Assembly (NCBI GenBank): GCA_947259795.1
Contig: CAMYNJ010000143.1
Coordinates: 1-37,702 of the forward strand
Length of the DNA stretch: 37,702 bases
Direction: 5' to 3'
Source of the DNA: an uncultured Alphaproteobacteria bacterium
GTDB taxonomy: Bacteria; Pseudomonadota; Alphaproteobacteria; UBA8366; JADFVY01
The notes under the pieces were generated by a model. It was not told where the DNA came from. It worked only from the letters and a program-made list of their open reading frames with translations, and ran no database searches. Positions 26,583-35,295 of the stretch are shown one piece after another (within the stretch, counting starts at the first letter, position 1; each line of letters begins with the position of its first letter). The translations under genes were made by a program, and so were the position numbers.

Positions 26583-27425
26583 CTAGCGGCCCAGCGCCTT
26601 CGCGTGGTGGGCGATGTGGTCGCCGACGAAGCTGGCGATGAAATAATAGCTGTGGTCGTAGCCGTCCTGCAGGCGCAGGGTCAGGGGCTGGCCGGCGGCC
26701 TCGCAGGCCTCGCGCAGCAATTCGGGTTTGAGCTGCTCTTCCACGAAGCCGTCCGCTACGCCCTGGTCGACCAGGATGTCCGGTGCCCGCGCGCCCTCTC
26801 GGATCAGCTCGCAGGCGTCGTACTGCCGCCAGTTCGCCCGGTCCGCACCGAGATAACCGGAGAACGCCTTCTCGCCCCACGGCGCCCGCGTCGGCGCCAC
26901 GATCGGCGCGAAGGCCGACACCGACTTAAACAGGCCCGGGTTGCGCAGCGCGCAGACCAGCGCGCCATGTCCGCCCATCGAATGGCCGAACACGCCCTGG
27001 CGCGACGCCTCGCCGGGAAAATGGCTGAGGATCAGCTTCGGCAACTCGTCGGTGACGTAGCTGTACATCCGGTAATGCGCCGACCAGGGCGCCGCGGTTG
27101 CATCGACATAGAATCCGGCGCCGCTGCCGAAATCGTAGGACTCGTCCTCGCCCGGCAGATCGACGCCGCGCGGGCTGGTATCGGGTGCTACCAGCATCAC
27201 ACCATGTTCCGCCGCATAACGCTGCGCCCCCGCCTTGACGGTAAAGTTCTCCTCGGTACAGGTCAGGCCGGACAGCCAGTAGAGCACCGGCACCGGGCCC
27301 GAGTCGGCCTGCGGGGGCCGATAGACCGAAAACCGCATGGCGCAGCTTGTGGTCTCGGCGGCGTGACTGTAGACGCCCTGCACGCCGCCGAAGCATTTGG
27401 CCTCGGAGAGGGTCTCCAGTGTCAT
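26583..27425 (-). CDS. fghA: S-formylglutathione hydrolase
   Basis: The 280-residue esterase-D-type hydrolase has GHSMGGHGAL with nucleophile Ser149, the catalytic Asp in DQGVADGF (225) and His258 in DGYDHSYYFI. It hydrolyses S-formylglutathione to formate and glutathione, the second step of glutathione-dependent formaldehyde oxidation. The start at 27425 gives the usual N-terminus (MTLETLSEAKCFGGVQGVYSH). It follows the dehydrogenase gene for step one after only 13 bases, so the two are one operon. Confidence 0.95.
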   Translation of the reverse strand: MTLETLSEAKCFGGVQGVYSHAAETTSCAMRFSVYRPPQADSGPVPVLYWLSGLTCTEENFTVKAGAQRYAAEHGVMLVAPDTSPRGVDLPGEDESYDFGSGAGFYVDATAAPWSAHYRMYSYVTDELPKLILSHFPGEASRQGVFGHSMGGHGALVCALRNPGLFKSVSAFAPIVAPTRAPWGEKAFSGYLGADRANWRQYDACELIREGARAPDILVDQGVADGFVEEQLKPELLREACEAAGQPLTLRLQDGYDHSYYFIASFVGDHIAHHAKALGR

Positions 27426-27438
27426 GGCGCGGCGGCCC

Positions 27439-28548
27439 TCAATAAACAACGACGCTGCGGATCGACTTGCCCGCATGCATCAGGTCGAAGGCATCGTTGA
27501 TCTCCTCCAGCGGCATGGTGTGGGTGATCAAATCGTCGATGTTGATCCTGCCCTCCATGTACCAGTCGACGATCTTCGGCACGTCGGTGCGGCCCTTGGC
27601 GCCGCCGAAGGCGGTGCCGCGCCAGACCCGTCCGGTGACCAGCTGGAAGGGTCGCGTCGAAATCTCCTGGCCGGCGCCGGCGACACCGATGATGGTGCTC
27701 TCGCCCCAGCCCTTGTGGCAGCATTCCAGCGCCTGGCGCATGACCTCGACATTGCCGATGCATTCGAAGCTGTGGTCGGCGCCGCCCTTCGTCAGGTCAA
27801 CAAGGTAGGGAACCAGGTCGCCCTCGACCTCGGCCGGGTTGACGAAATGGGTCATGCCGAATTTCTCGCCCAGCGCCTTGCGCGCCGGGTTCAGATCGAC
27901 GCCGACGATCATGTTGGCGCCGACCAGGCGGGCGCCCTGCACGACGTTCAGCCCGATGCCGCCGAGCCCGAAGACGATCACATTGTCGCCGGGCCGGACC
28001 TTGGCGGTATTGATCACCGCGCCGATGCCGGTGGTCACCCCGCAGCCGATATAGCAGACCTTGTCGAACGGCGCGTCCTTGCGGATTTTCGCCAGCGCGA
28101 TCTCGGGCAGCACGGTGTAGTTGGAGAAGGTCGACGTGCCCATGTAATGGAACAGTTTCTCGCCGCCCAGCGAGAAGCGGCTGGTGCCGTCGGGCATCAC
28201 GCCGCGCCCCTGCGTCTCGCGGATCGCCTGGCACAGATTGGTCCGGCCCGAGGTGCAGTATTCGCACTGCCGGCATTCCGGCGTATAGAGCGGGATCACG
28301 TGATCCCCCTTGGCGATCGAGGTGACGCCCGGCCCGGTGTCGACCACCACGCCGGCGCCCTCATGGCCCAGGATCGCTGGGAACAGCCCCTCCGGGTCGG
28401 CGCCCGAGCGGGTGAACTCATCCGTGTGGCAGACGCCGGTGGCATGCACCTCCACCAGCACCTCGCCCTCTTTCGGCCCGTCCAGCTGGACCGTTTCGAT
28501 GGAAAGTTTCTCGCCCGCCTTGAAGGCGACTGCCGCGCGTGTGTCCAT
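27439..28548 (-). CDS. frmA: S-(hydroxymethyl)glutathione dehydrogenase, class III ADH
   Basis: The 369-residue zinc-dependent dehydrogenase has catalytic zinc ligands Cys40 and His62-Glu63, the structural zinc cysteines 92, 95, 98 and 106, and the NAD-binding [18 protein letters not shown]. The sequence [18 protein letters not shown] at the start and [22 protein letters not shown] are typical of class III enzymes. It oxidises S-hydroxymethylglutathione, formed from formaldehyde and glutathione, and also acts on S-nitrosoglutathione. GGGAGAGGA precedes the ATG. It is followed directly by fghA; malonyl-CoA decarboxylase is 57 bases upstream on the same strand. The equivalent symbol adhC is also in use. 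Confidence 0.95.
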   Translation of the reverse strand: MDTRAAVAFKAGEKLSIETVQLDGPKEGEVLVEVHATGVCHTDEFTRSGADPEGLFPAILGHEGAGVVVDTGPGVTSIAKGDHVIPLYTPECRQCEYCTSGRTNLCQAIRETQGRGVMPDGTSRFSLGGEKLFHYMGTSTFSNYTVLPEIALAKIRKDAPFDKVCYIGCGVTTGIGAVINTAKVRPGDNVIVFGLGGIGLNVVQGARLVGANMIVGVDLNPARKALGEKFGMTHFVNPAEVEGDLVPYLVDLTKGGADHSFECIGNVEVMRQALECCHKGWGESTIIGVAGAGQEISTRPFQLVTGRVWRGTAFGGAKGRTDVPKIVDWYMEGRINIDDLITHTMPLEEINDAFDLMHAGKSIRSVVVY

Positions 28549-28605
28549 TGATCCTCTCCCTGTTCGGTCTTTCCCGTCTGAATTACACCATCAAAAGCTC
28601 GGCGG

Positions 28606-29913
28606 TTACCTCGCCCGCAGCAGCTTGCCCACCGCCGGCGAATGGGTCACCTCGCCGGAATGGGTGAAGGCTTCGTGCCGCCCCTCGATCTGGTTCAGGT
28701 CGTACAGATAGTTGACCATCACGCCGTAGGAGCCATCCAGGCCGCGCTCGCTCATGTCGCCACCGGGATGGATGTTTTCGAGGCTCGCCCCGTTGCCCAG
28801 ATGGAATCGCGCCACCGGATCGGCCAGGGCGCCCCTCGCATTCTTCGCCTCCACGAGGTATCGCGCCGCGATCGCCGCCAGCGCCGCGCCGGCGGACTTT
28901 GCGGCCGGCTGCATATCGCCTGCGGCCTCAAGTTCCTCGATCAGATCGCGCTGGCTGCCCTTAAGAATTCCGTCCCGATCCACAAGCTGCCCGCGCGCCC
29001 AGCTCCGAAAGCCCGGGACCGGCGAAAGTGTGACGAATGTCCGAAGATCCTCGAACTCGCGCTGCAACTCCTCCACCACCTGTTTGATAAGGAAGTTTCC
29101 GAAGCTCACGCCGCGCAACCCGTCCTCGCAGTTCGAGATGGAGTAGAACACCGCCGTGCGGGCTGCCTCCGGCGCGATCGGCTCGCGTATCGTGGACAGG
29201 ATCGGCGCGATTTTGCCCGGTATGTCGATCGTCAACGCGACCTCGACGAAAATCAGGGGATCGCGCGGCAGCGCCGGGTGGAAAAACGCATACAGCCGCC
29301 GGTCGGGCGCCCCGACCCGGCGCTGAAGGTCGTCCCAGTCCTGGATCGCATGGACCGCCTCGTGGAGGATGATCTTCTCCAGAATGTCGGCGGAAGTCGA
29401 CCAGTCGATATGGCGCAGTTCGAGAAAACCCCGGTTGAACCAGCTGGCGAACAGGTGGCTGAAATCGGTATCCAGGACCGCCAGCCGGGGTTCGTCCTGC
29501 ATCGCACGCAGCAGGTCGCGGCGCATGGCGACCAGATCGCGCGTTCCGGCCGGTGCACGGTTCAGGCGCCGGATCAGCTCCTGGCTGCGCGGTTCCGCGA
29601 CATAGCTGAGGGCCCGGGCCTCGGCCTCGTCGTGTCCTTCGAGATAGGCCTCGATGGCCTTGTCCAGCGCATCACGGTCGGGGCCCAGTTGCTCCAGCAT
29701 GGCGATGAAGAATTCGCGTTTCTCCTGTTCGGTCAGGCTGGCGTAACGATCCAGGAAATCCCTGGCCCGCGCCACGCCCCGCGCTTCCCCCTTTTCGGAA
29801 AGAAGCGCATGGCATTCGGCGATTATTCCCGTGTCGGCAGAGGGCTCCAGCAGCGAGCGGCCGGCATCGGTGATGCGCTGAAGGAAATCGTTGAAGAATT
29901 GCGTGGTGATCAT
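28606..29913 (-). CDS. Malonyl-CoA decarboxylase
   Basis: The 435-residue protein has the N-terminal helical domain of malonyl-CoA decarboxylase (about 1-120) and the C-terminal acetyltransferase-fold catalytic domain. Family signatures include LEKIILHEAVHAIQDWDDLQRRV (178-200), RLYAFFHPALPRDPLIFVEVALT (206-228), SISNCEDGLRGVSFGNFLIK and a C-terminal RFHLGNGA block. It converts malonyl-CoA to acetyl-CoA and CO2, in bacteria either for malonate use or to remove malonyl-CoA. It starts 19 bases after the stop of the Mla-type lipoprotein gene, so it is probably read from the same transcript, although the ribosome-binding site is weak. No malonate transporter or malonyl-CoA ligase is present. Confidence 0.93.
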   Translation of the reverse strand: MITTQFFNDFLQRITDAGRSLLEPSADTGIIAECHALLSEKGEARGVARARDFLDRYASLTEQEKREFFIAMLEQLGPDRDALDKAIEAYLEGHDEAEARALSYVAEPRSQELIRRLNRAPAGTRDLVAMRRDLLRAMQDEPRLAVLDTDFSHLFASWFNRGFLELRHIDWSTSADILEKIILHEAVHAIQDWDDLQRRVGAPDRRLYAFFHPALPRDPLIFVEVALTIDIPGKIAPILSTIREPIAPEAARTAVFYSISNCEDGLRGVSFGNFLIKQVVEELQREFEDLRTFVTLSPVPGFRSWARGQLVDRDGILKGSQRDLIEELEAAGDMQPAAKSAGAALAAIAARYLVEAKNARGALADPVARFHLGNGASLENIHPGGDMSERGLDGSYGVMVNYLYDLNQIEGRHEAFTHSGEVTHSPAVGKLLRAR

Positions 29914-29932
29914 CGGCAGGGCGTCGGGTGTT

Positions 29933-30637
29933 TCAGCTCTTCGGTTCTTTCACAATCCTGTCGCCCTCGGTCAGGGTCCAGGTCACGATATCCTTGAGGG
30001 TCTTGCCCAGCGCCTCGTCGAAGGCGCCGACGATGGCCTCCATAGAGTTCCTTCCGGCCGGGACGATATGTTCGACGGTCCGGGAGGCGACGATGACCCG
30101 TTGCGGCATGCGCACCAGCTTGGCGGCGATGCGCACGCGGATTTGCGGCGCCTTGCCCGAGCCCGTCGCCCCGTCTCCCGTCTGGCCGGGCGGCTGCTTG
30201 CGGTCGTATTCGGCTTGGAATTCCCTGAGTTCCGTCTTCAAGATGATGTTGGAGCGCAGGCCTATGGTATCCCGGCCCACCGCGATGATCTTGTCCGAAT
30301 TCTCGAAACTCTCGACGATCAGCCGCAGCACCATTTCCGGCGCCCGGTCGGTCCAGTTGGTGCGCGCGAAATAGTCCAGTTCGATCGGGCTGTAGGAGAC
30401 CGCGATGCGCTGCGTGTCCAGCCCGGCCGGTGAGGTCATCTTCTCGACCAGCAGCTGCCAGTCCACCTTGGGCAGGTCCTCGGGATAGGTGCTCTTCGGC
30501 GTCAGCACGTAAAGCTGCGAGCGCTCGCCCGTGCCCGGCAGGGTAACGCCGCAACCGGCGGCCAGCGCCGAAACAGCCATCAGGACCAGCACGGCCATTG
30601 CCTTCGCGCCGCGCATTGTCATCCGGGATTTTCGCAT
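29933..30637 (-). CDS. ABC-transport auxiliary lipoprotein (PqiC-like)
   Basis: The 234-residue protein has a signal peptide with lipobox LAAGC (Cys29) and the fold pattern of the ABC-type transport auxiliary lipoprotein family: LYVLTPKSTYPEDLPKVDWQLLVEKM, then YSPIELDYFARTNWTDRAPEMV. Members sit in the outer membrane and join MCE-protein tunnels to it. Its ATG overlaps the stop of the mlaD-type gene (TGATG), so the two are coupled. No MlaC-type periplasmic carrier is encoded here; this lipoprotein could take over at the outer-membrane end. Confidence 0.87.
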   Translation of the reverse strand: MRKSRMTMRGAKAMAVLVLMAVSALAAGCGVTLPGTGERSQLYVLTPKSTYPEDLPKVDWQLLVEKMTSPAGLDTQRIAVSYSPIELDYFARTNWTDRAPEMVLRLIVESFENSDKIIAVGRDTIGLRSNIILKTELREFQAEYDRKQPPGQTGDGATGSGKAPQIRVRIAAKLVRMPQRVIVASRTVEHIVPAGRNSMEAIVGAFDEALGKTLKDIVTWTLTEGDRIVKEPKS

Positions 30638-31590
30638 CAGTCCACTTCCACCCCCTGCTGTTTGTCGCCGAACAGGAACCGCGCCGGGTCGCGCTCGACC
30701 TGCGCCACCAGCCGGCTCAGCGCCGCCACCAGCACCCGCGACTCGGCCATGAGCTGGCTGAACTCATACAGCCCGGTCTGGCTGAAATTCGTGAGCGAAT
30801 CGCTGTTTTCGGCCAGCAGACTCGCCAGTTCGTCCGAGGCCAAGGCGAGCTGAGCCACCGCCAACTTGACGCCGACGAGAACCGTCCGGGTTTCCTTTGC
30901 GACCGCCCCGACATCGCCCTCGACATTCGCCAGCATGCTGTTCGCACGGACCGCGACCTTGCGCAGCTCCTCCATGACCCGCGCGCCCTCCCCCAGCATT
31001 TTGGCGATATCGTCGCCGCTGTCCGCCAGCACGCCGGTGGTGGTCTCGACATTGGCCAGGATATTGCCGACATGCTGCTGGTTTTCCGCGCCCAGCAGTT
31101 TTTCGAGCTGCGCGATGACCCCGATGGCCCGGTTCAACAGCTCCGGCGCCGCCTCGAAGATCGCCGCCAGTTCCGACGGACGCGATTTGATGACCGGCCG
31201 GCGCTGGCCGGCCCTGGCCTTCAGTGGCGCCGCCTCCTGGGTGCCGCCGGTCAGCTGGATATAGGAAAGCCCGGTGATGCCCTGCAGGGCCAGTGTCGCC
31301 TCGGTATCCTCGCGAATCGGCGTGTCGGCCGCGACCTCGACGGTGACCAGCACCCGCTCGACATTTTCCGGGTCGATGCGCATGTCGGTGACGCCGCCCA
31401 CCGGGATGCCGCGATACTGCACCGCGTTGCCGGGCTTCAGCCCCGCCACGCTGCCCTCGAAATAGATGTCGTAGAGGATCTGGGCCTCGTCGGTGCGGGT
31501 GCCGGTGATCCACATCGCGGCGAACACCAGCCCCGCCATCCCGGCGAGGACGAAGAGCCCGACGATCAAATAGCTGGCGCGTGTTTCCAT
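30637..31590 (-). CDS. mlaD: MlaD-type MCE-domain protein
   Basis: The 317-residue protein has one N-terminal membrane helix (about 7-28) and one MCE domain (about 38-117, including GLKPGNAVQYRGIPVGGVTDMRIDPEN and ITGLSYIQLTGG). A long helical region (about 140-300) follows that would form a pore or needle in the hexamer. It is the periplasmic substrate-binding part of an Mla-type lipid transporter. The extended helices are longer than in E. coli MlaD and recall needle-like PqiB/LetB or YebT relatives. It is separated from the ATPase gene by 12 bases. Confidence 0.92.
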   Translation of the reverse strand: METRASYLIVGLFVLAGMAGLVFAAMWITGTRTDEAQILYDIYFEGSVAGLKPGNAVQYRGIPVGGVTDMRIDPENVERVLVTVEVAADTPIREDTEATLALQGITGLSYIQLTGGTQEAAPLKARAGQRRPVIKSRPSELAAIFEAAPELLNRAIGVIAQLEKLLGAENQQHVGNILANVETTTGVLADSGDDIAKMLGEGARVMEELRKVAVRANSMLANVEGDVGAVAKETRTVLVGVKLAVAQLALASDELASLLAENSDSLTNFSQTGLYEFSQLMAESRVLVAALSRLVAQVERDPARFLFGDKQQGVEVD

Positions 31591-31602
31591 GCCTTATCCG
31601 AT

Positions 31603-32382
31603 TTATCCTTTGCCCCCGTCCGCCGATGCGAAGGCGGCGCGAGCCCGCGGCCCGTGGAAATATTCCTGGATCCAGGGATGCGGGTCCCCCAAATGCTCCG
31701 CCATTGTGCCCACGCGGACCTTTTTGTCCACCAGTACCGCGATACGGTCGCAAATGGCGATCAAGGTGTCCAGATCGTGGGTCACCATCACCACCGTCAG
31801 CCCCAGGCTGTGCTGCAGGTCGCGGATCAGCGAATCGAAGGCCGCCGCGCCGATCGGGTCCAGCCCGGCCGTCGGCTCGTCGAGGAACAGGATTTCAGGG
31901 TCCAGCGCCAGGGCGCGGGCCAGACCGGCGCGCTTGCGCATGCCGCCCGACAGCTCGCCCGGCAGCTTCGGCCCGGCATCCGGCGGCAGCCCCACCATGG
32001 CGATCTTCAGCGCCGCCAGTTCGTCCATCAGCGCCTGGTCCAGCCGCAGATGCTCGCGCATCGGCGCCTGCACGTTCTCGGTCACCGACAGCGAGGAAAA
32101 CAGCGCGCCGTCCTGGAACAGCACGCCGCAGCGCGTCTGGGTGGCGGCGCGGGCGTCGGCGTCCATGCGCGATATGTCGACGCCCAGCAGCTCGATCTTG
32201 CCGGCGCGCGGCCGGTTCAGCCCCAGGATGGTGCGCATCAGCACCGACTTGCCGCTGCCCGACCCGCCGACCAGCCCCAGCACCTCGCCGCGCATCACCT
32301 CCAGGTCGACGCCGTCATGGATGACCTGTTTGCCGAACTGGTTGACCAGCCCGCTTATCCGGATCACCGCCTCCGCCGCCAT
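31603..32382 (-). CDS. mlaF: MlaF-type ABC transporter ATPase
   Basis: The 259-residue ATPase has Walker A GGSGSGKS (39-46), Q-loop Gln90, signature LSGGM (144-148), Walker B ILFLDEP (164-170) and the switch His202. GLDPIGAAAFDSLI after Walker B and LGLTVVMVTHDLDTL are characteristic of the Mla/Ttg2 ATPases. It drives phospholipid movement between the membranes together with the MlaE permease and MlaD. It follows the permease gene after 21 bases. Confidence 0.94.
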   Translation of the reverse strand: MAAEAVIRISGLVNQFGKQVIHDGVDLEVMRGEVLGLVGGSGSGKSVLMRTILGLNRPRAGKIELLGVDISRMDADARAATQTRCGVLFQDGALFSSLSVTENVQAPMREHLRLDQALMDELAALKIAMVGLPPDAGPKLPGELSGGMRKRAGLARALALDPEILFLDEPTAGLDPIGAAAFDSLIRDLQHSLGLTVVMVTHDLDTLIAICDRIAVLVDKKVRVGTMAEHLGDPHPWIQEYFHGPRARAAFASADGGKG

Positions 32383-32403
32383 GCTTCAAATATTCCCCAT
32401 GCT

Positions 32404-33537
32404 TCAGATATCCATGGCGGCGAACATGAGCGAGAACACCGCGTCGGCGACGATCACCAGGAAGATCGACAGCACCACCGCGCGGGTGGTCAGCCGGCCG
32501 ACGCTCTCCGCCCCGCCGGAAACGCGCAGGCCCTGGTAGCAGCCGACGACGGCGATCAAATAGGCGAAGACCGGCGCCTTCACCATGCCGACCATGAAAT
32601 GCTTCAGCGTCATCGCCTCCTGCAGCCGGCCCAGGAACTGGGTGGCGCCCATGTCCAGGCTGACGATGGCCATGGCGGCGCCGCCGACCATGCCGACGAA
32701 CACCGAAAACAGGGCCAGGATCGGCAGCGTGATGATCAGCGCGTTGATGCGCGGCAGCACCAGGATCTCCATCGGGTCCAGGCCGAGGGCCTGCATCGCC
32801 GCGATCTCCTCGTTCACCTTCATGGTGCCGATCTGGGCGGTGAAGGCCGAGCCCGACCGGCCGGCCACCATGATCGCGGTCAGCAGCACGCCGATCTCAC
32901 GCGGGATGGTGATCGCCAGCATGTCGATGGTGTAGATCTCGGCCCCGAAATTGCGCAGCTGGACCGCCCCCTGATAGGCCAGTACGATGCCGATCAGGAA
33001 GGCCATCAGCCCGACGATGGGCATGGCGTTCAACCCGGTCTGCTCGATCTGGTTGGTCAGCGAAACGAGGCGGAAGCGACCCGGCCGCAACAGCGCGCGC
33101 AGGCCGGTAATCGTGGTCTGCCCGATGAAGGCGGTCAGCGCCACCGTCTCCTCGCCGGCCTCGATGCTGTTCCGGCCCAGCCGCGTGATCGCCGCCGCCA
33201 CGGCGTTGACGCGGGGCGGGCGCTCAGGCTTCTTGCCCTCGTTTTCCTCGACCAGTTCGAACAGCGGCCGGAAGCGTTCCGCCACGCCTTCCCAGGCCAC
33301 GCGCGCCCCGGCCTCCTCATGGCGCCGCGCCGCCTGGCGCAGCAGCCAGACCCCGGCCGTATCCAGCGCGGATATTTCGGAAAGGTCGAAGGCGACGTCG
33401 CGCGCGGCCCCGGGCCTCAGCGCCTTGACCAGCCCCTCCAGCGCCCCGGCCCCGGCCACGGTCCAGTCCCCGCCGGCCGACAACACCAGCCGCCCGTCCG
33501 TCGTCCCTTCCCGTATCCAGCCGGGTTCGACCGTCAT
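32404..33537 (-). CDS. mlaE: MlaE-type permease with N-terminal STAS domain
   Basis: The 377-residue protein fuses a STAS domain (about 1-95, with LSEISALDTAGVWLLRQAARR) to the MlaE permease (about 120-375). The permease signature includes GIVLAYQGAVQLRNFGAEIYTIDMLAITIPREIGVLLTAIMVAGRSGSAFTAQIGTMKVNEEIAAM. The STAS part takes the role of the separate MlaB subunit. The start at 33537 has GGGAGG nine bases upstream. The first 16-17 codons and the leader are duplicated at 35319-35427 because of the hipBA insertion, so the leader now follows the hipA stop codon by only 70 bases. The chief residual promoter must be in the repeat or further upstream. Confidence 0.93.
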   Translation of the reverse strand: MTVEPGWIREGTTDGRLVLSAGGDWTVAGAGALEGLVKALRPGAARDVAFDLSEISALDTAGVWLLRQAARRHEEAGARVAWEGVAERFRPLFELVEENEGKKPERPPRVNAVAAAITRLGRNSIEAGEETVALTAFIGQTTITGLRALLRPGRFRLVSLTNQIEQTGLNAMPIVGLMAFLIGIVLAYQGAVQLRNFGAEIYTIDMLAITIPREIGVLLTAIMVAGRSGSAFTAQIGTMKVNEEIAAMQALGLDPMEILVLPRINALIITLPILALFSVFVGMVGGAAMAIVSLDMGATQFLGRLQEAMTLKHFMVGMVKAPVFAYLIAVVGCYQGLRVSGGAESVGRLTTRAVVLSIFLVIVADAVFSLMFAAMDI

Positions 33538-33596
33538 GCGCCACCGCCTCCCGTTTCGCGGCCAGCATAGCGGAGACGGGGGCGGGGGCAAAGCGG
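33488..33596. repeat. Direct repeat copy 1 (left flank of hipBA)
   Basis: This 109-bp segment matches 35319-35427 in the same orientation with three differences (33528, 33580 and 33586). It comprises the start of mlaE, its ribosome-binding site and 59 bases of leader. Identity stops abruptly at both ends. Confidence 0.95.
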
Positions 33597-33607
33597 GGAG
33601 GTTGCGC

Positions 33608-34900
33608 TCAAACGCGGATATTGCTGGCCCGGTCCCGCAGTTCCGCGCGGCCGGCCTGCAGGCCGTCGAAAGCGAAAGGATTCAGGAATTGCCGTCTCCA
33701 CAGCAACCGCCTGTCCGTTTCACTGAGTTCCGCTTCGTTGCAAACCTGCCTCCAGTGGGCGCCGATGCAGTCGATCTGTCGTGCCGCGACGGCCAACGCG
33801 TCCTCCTCCGGAAGCAAAAAGACATGCGCGGCGTTCAGGCAGGTCGACAGCCGGCTCATGCGGTCACCCCCGTGGATCAGCATGGCCTGAGAGGCCTCGT
33901 TTCCGGTCCGGCGCTGCGGGCAGATGTCGTATGCCGGCGTCAGCGACAGCGTGTTGCCATCCCAGAAGGCTGCGTGGTTGCGCGCATGGTCGTCGGTATT
34001 GCCGGCAAGGATATTGAAGACGATCCGACCGAACAGTTCCCGCAGCGTCTGTGACGCGTCGCTGAACCGGTGGCGCACGATCTCCGCCAGATCCTGGTAG
34101 CTGGCATAACGCGCCATCATCTCGTCGAGCTGCAGCAGGGTCAGGGCCGAAACCATGCATCTGCGCCGCCAACCGCCGTCGCACCGTTCCCTGTCAAAGC
34201 GTTCGATCAACAGGACGTCCTTGCCCGCGGCACGCGTCAGCGACACCGGCGCCGCGGACAGGCCGCACAGGCCCGCCAGTCGCATAGCGATGAATTCGGC
34301 CTTCACGACATTGTACAGATCCGAGGAGGACGAGAATTTGGCGATGTATTTCCGGCCGCTATCCTCAATCAGGGCCTTGGGGCGGGCCCCACCGATAGAC
34401 GTGCCGTGATTGAGCGCCTGGTCGAGCTCCGGCGATAGTGGAACGCCCATCTCGACGCGTTCGGCGGCCTCCAGCAAGTCTTCCAGTGGCGCGCCGCCCG
34501 TAAGACGCGGCTCGTAGTCCGTCGCCGACCGCTGGAAGTCCAGCGCGCCCGCACGATCCGATCCGGATTCCAGCAGGTAGGTCAGTTCGTCCAGCCTTGC
34601 CGCATCGATATTCGCGCCGCTCGCGCCCAGTTTGCGGTTGATAATGACGCGCCGCCCCCAGGCGTCCGGCGAGGCGTCGCGAATGCAGCCCGGCATCGTC
34701 AGTCCGGGAAGCGGGTGCTGGATGCCCCGGTGCAGCGGTAGTTCCGGCTCGGAAATGGCAATCGCGTCCTGGCGGGCAAGATAGCTCCGGCCGTAATTGA
34801 AGACGAAGCTATCGTCCTCGGCCGTCAGTCTCCCGGCGACGACCGGCTCCGTTGTGCCGGGCAGCCAGATCCAGACAAAGGCCTCGCTGTCAGAAGTCAT
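33608..34900 (-). CDS. hipA: HipA-type serine/threonine kinase toxin
   Basis: The 430-residue HipA kinase has the N-terminal subdomain (FVWIWLPGTTEPVVAGRL), the ejectable P-loop TSIGGARPKA (167-176), ATP-binding Lys188 in YIAKF and the catalytic loop NILAGNTDDHARNHAAF (Asp303 and Asn308). The metal-binding Asp325 lies in LTPAYDI. All key residues appear intact, so the toxin is probably active. HipA of E. coli phosphorylates glutamyl-tRNA synthetase; the target here is unknown. The ATG overlaps the last 11 bases of hipB, coupling toxin to antitoxin. Its stop lies 70 bases before the mlaE start codon on the same strand. Confidence 0.93.
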   Translation of the reverse strand: MTSDSEAFVWIWLPGTTEPVVAGRLTAEDDSFVFNYGRSYLARQDAIAISEPELPLHRGIQHPLPGLTMPGCIRDASPDAWGRRVIINRKLGASGANIDAARLDELTYLLESGSDRAGALDFQRSATDYEPRLTGGAPLEDLLEAAERVEMGVPLSPELDQALNHGTSIGGARPKALIEDSGRKYIAKFSSSSDLYNVVKAEFIAMRLAGLCGLSAAPVSLTRAAGKDVLLIERFDRERCDGGWRRRCMVSALTLLQLDEMMARYASYQDLAEIVRHRFSDASQTLRELFGRIVFNILAGNTDDHARNHAAFWDGNTLSLTPAYDICPQRRTGNEASQAMLIHGGDRMSRLSTCLNAAHVFLLPEEDALAVAARQIDCIGAHWRQVCNEAELSETDRRLLWRRQFLNPFAFDGLQAGRAELRDRASNIRV

Positions 34901-35228
34901 CGTCGAGCCGTCTTGTCGGCTTGCGGACGGTCCTGGGCAACAATGCGATCCTGTCGTCGATGCGCTCGCCGAGAACGCCCAGATTCCGTGCGTCGGCGTC
35001 GAACAGCTTCACGCCAACCAGCGCCGCGACCTCGAAGGCAAGGCCGATCTCGCTCCGCATATCGCCGTTTTCTATCTTCCGCAGCGTCGTGCGCGTTATG
35101 CCCGCCCGGTCCGCCAGGTCCTGGGCGGTCAGTCGCCGCTCTCGCCGGCCAAGCCGGATCAGCCTGCCGAGCAGCGCGACGGACTCCAGGCTGTAGCGGG
35201 AATAGGTTCGAGTGCGCTTGCGCGGCAT
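34890..35228 (-). CDS. hipB: HipB-type antitoxin, XRE-family DNA-binding protein
   Basis: The 112-residue protein has a helix-turn-helix of the XRE type at about 18-78 (LGRLIRLGRRERRLTAQDLADRAGITRTTLRKIENGD), followed by a charged tail (about 80-112). The role is to bind HipA and repress the operon. GAGG lies five bases before the ATG. A long inverted repeat (35239-35295) and a good promoter (35291-35319) stand directly upstream, as expected for autorepression. The first 13 residues are basic. Confidence 0.93.
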   Translation of the reverse strand: MPRKRTRTYSRYSLESVALLGRLIRLGRRERRLTAQDLADRAGITRTTLRKIENGDMRSEIGLAFEVAALVGVKLFDADARNLGVLGERIDDRIALLPRTVRKPTRRLDDDF

Positions 35229-35238
35229 GCCAGCCTCA

Positions 35239-35295
35239 ATAATGAGCGTTTTAATAACCGAAAAATCATAAAACGGTTATTATAATGCTCATTAT
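35239..35295. promoter_or_regulatory. Inverted-repeat operator of hipBA
   Basis: Two 22-base arms (35239-35260 and 35274-35295) are inverted copies at 20 of 22 positions, with a 13-base AT-rich spacer. Each arm contains ATAATGAGC at one end and AATAACCG at the other. The right arm begins immediately downstream of the -10 box. The left arm ends ten bases before the hipB start codon. A second TATAAT on the minus strand (35284-35279) lies inside the right arm. Confidence 0.75.

Noticed and set aside
26368-26586. A 72-codon frame after the second L,D-transpeptidase
   Set aside because: It overlaps the end of that gene, has no ribosome-binding site or recognisable domain, and runs into the convergent fghA stop. 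A real small gene cannot be excluded, but support is lacking.
30598-33570. A 990-codon open frame on the plus strand, antisense to the mla genes
   Set aside because: Its translation is rich in His, Gln, Arg and Asp without any family pattern, as expected for the complement of GC-rich genes. The minus strand encodes four well-recognised proteins there.
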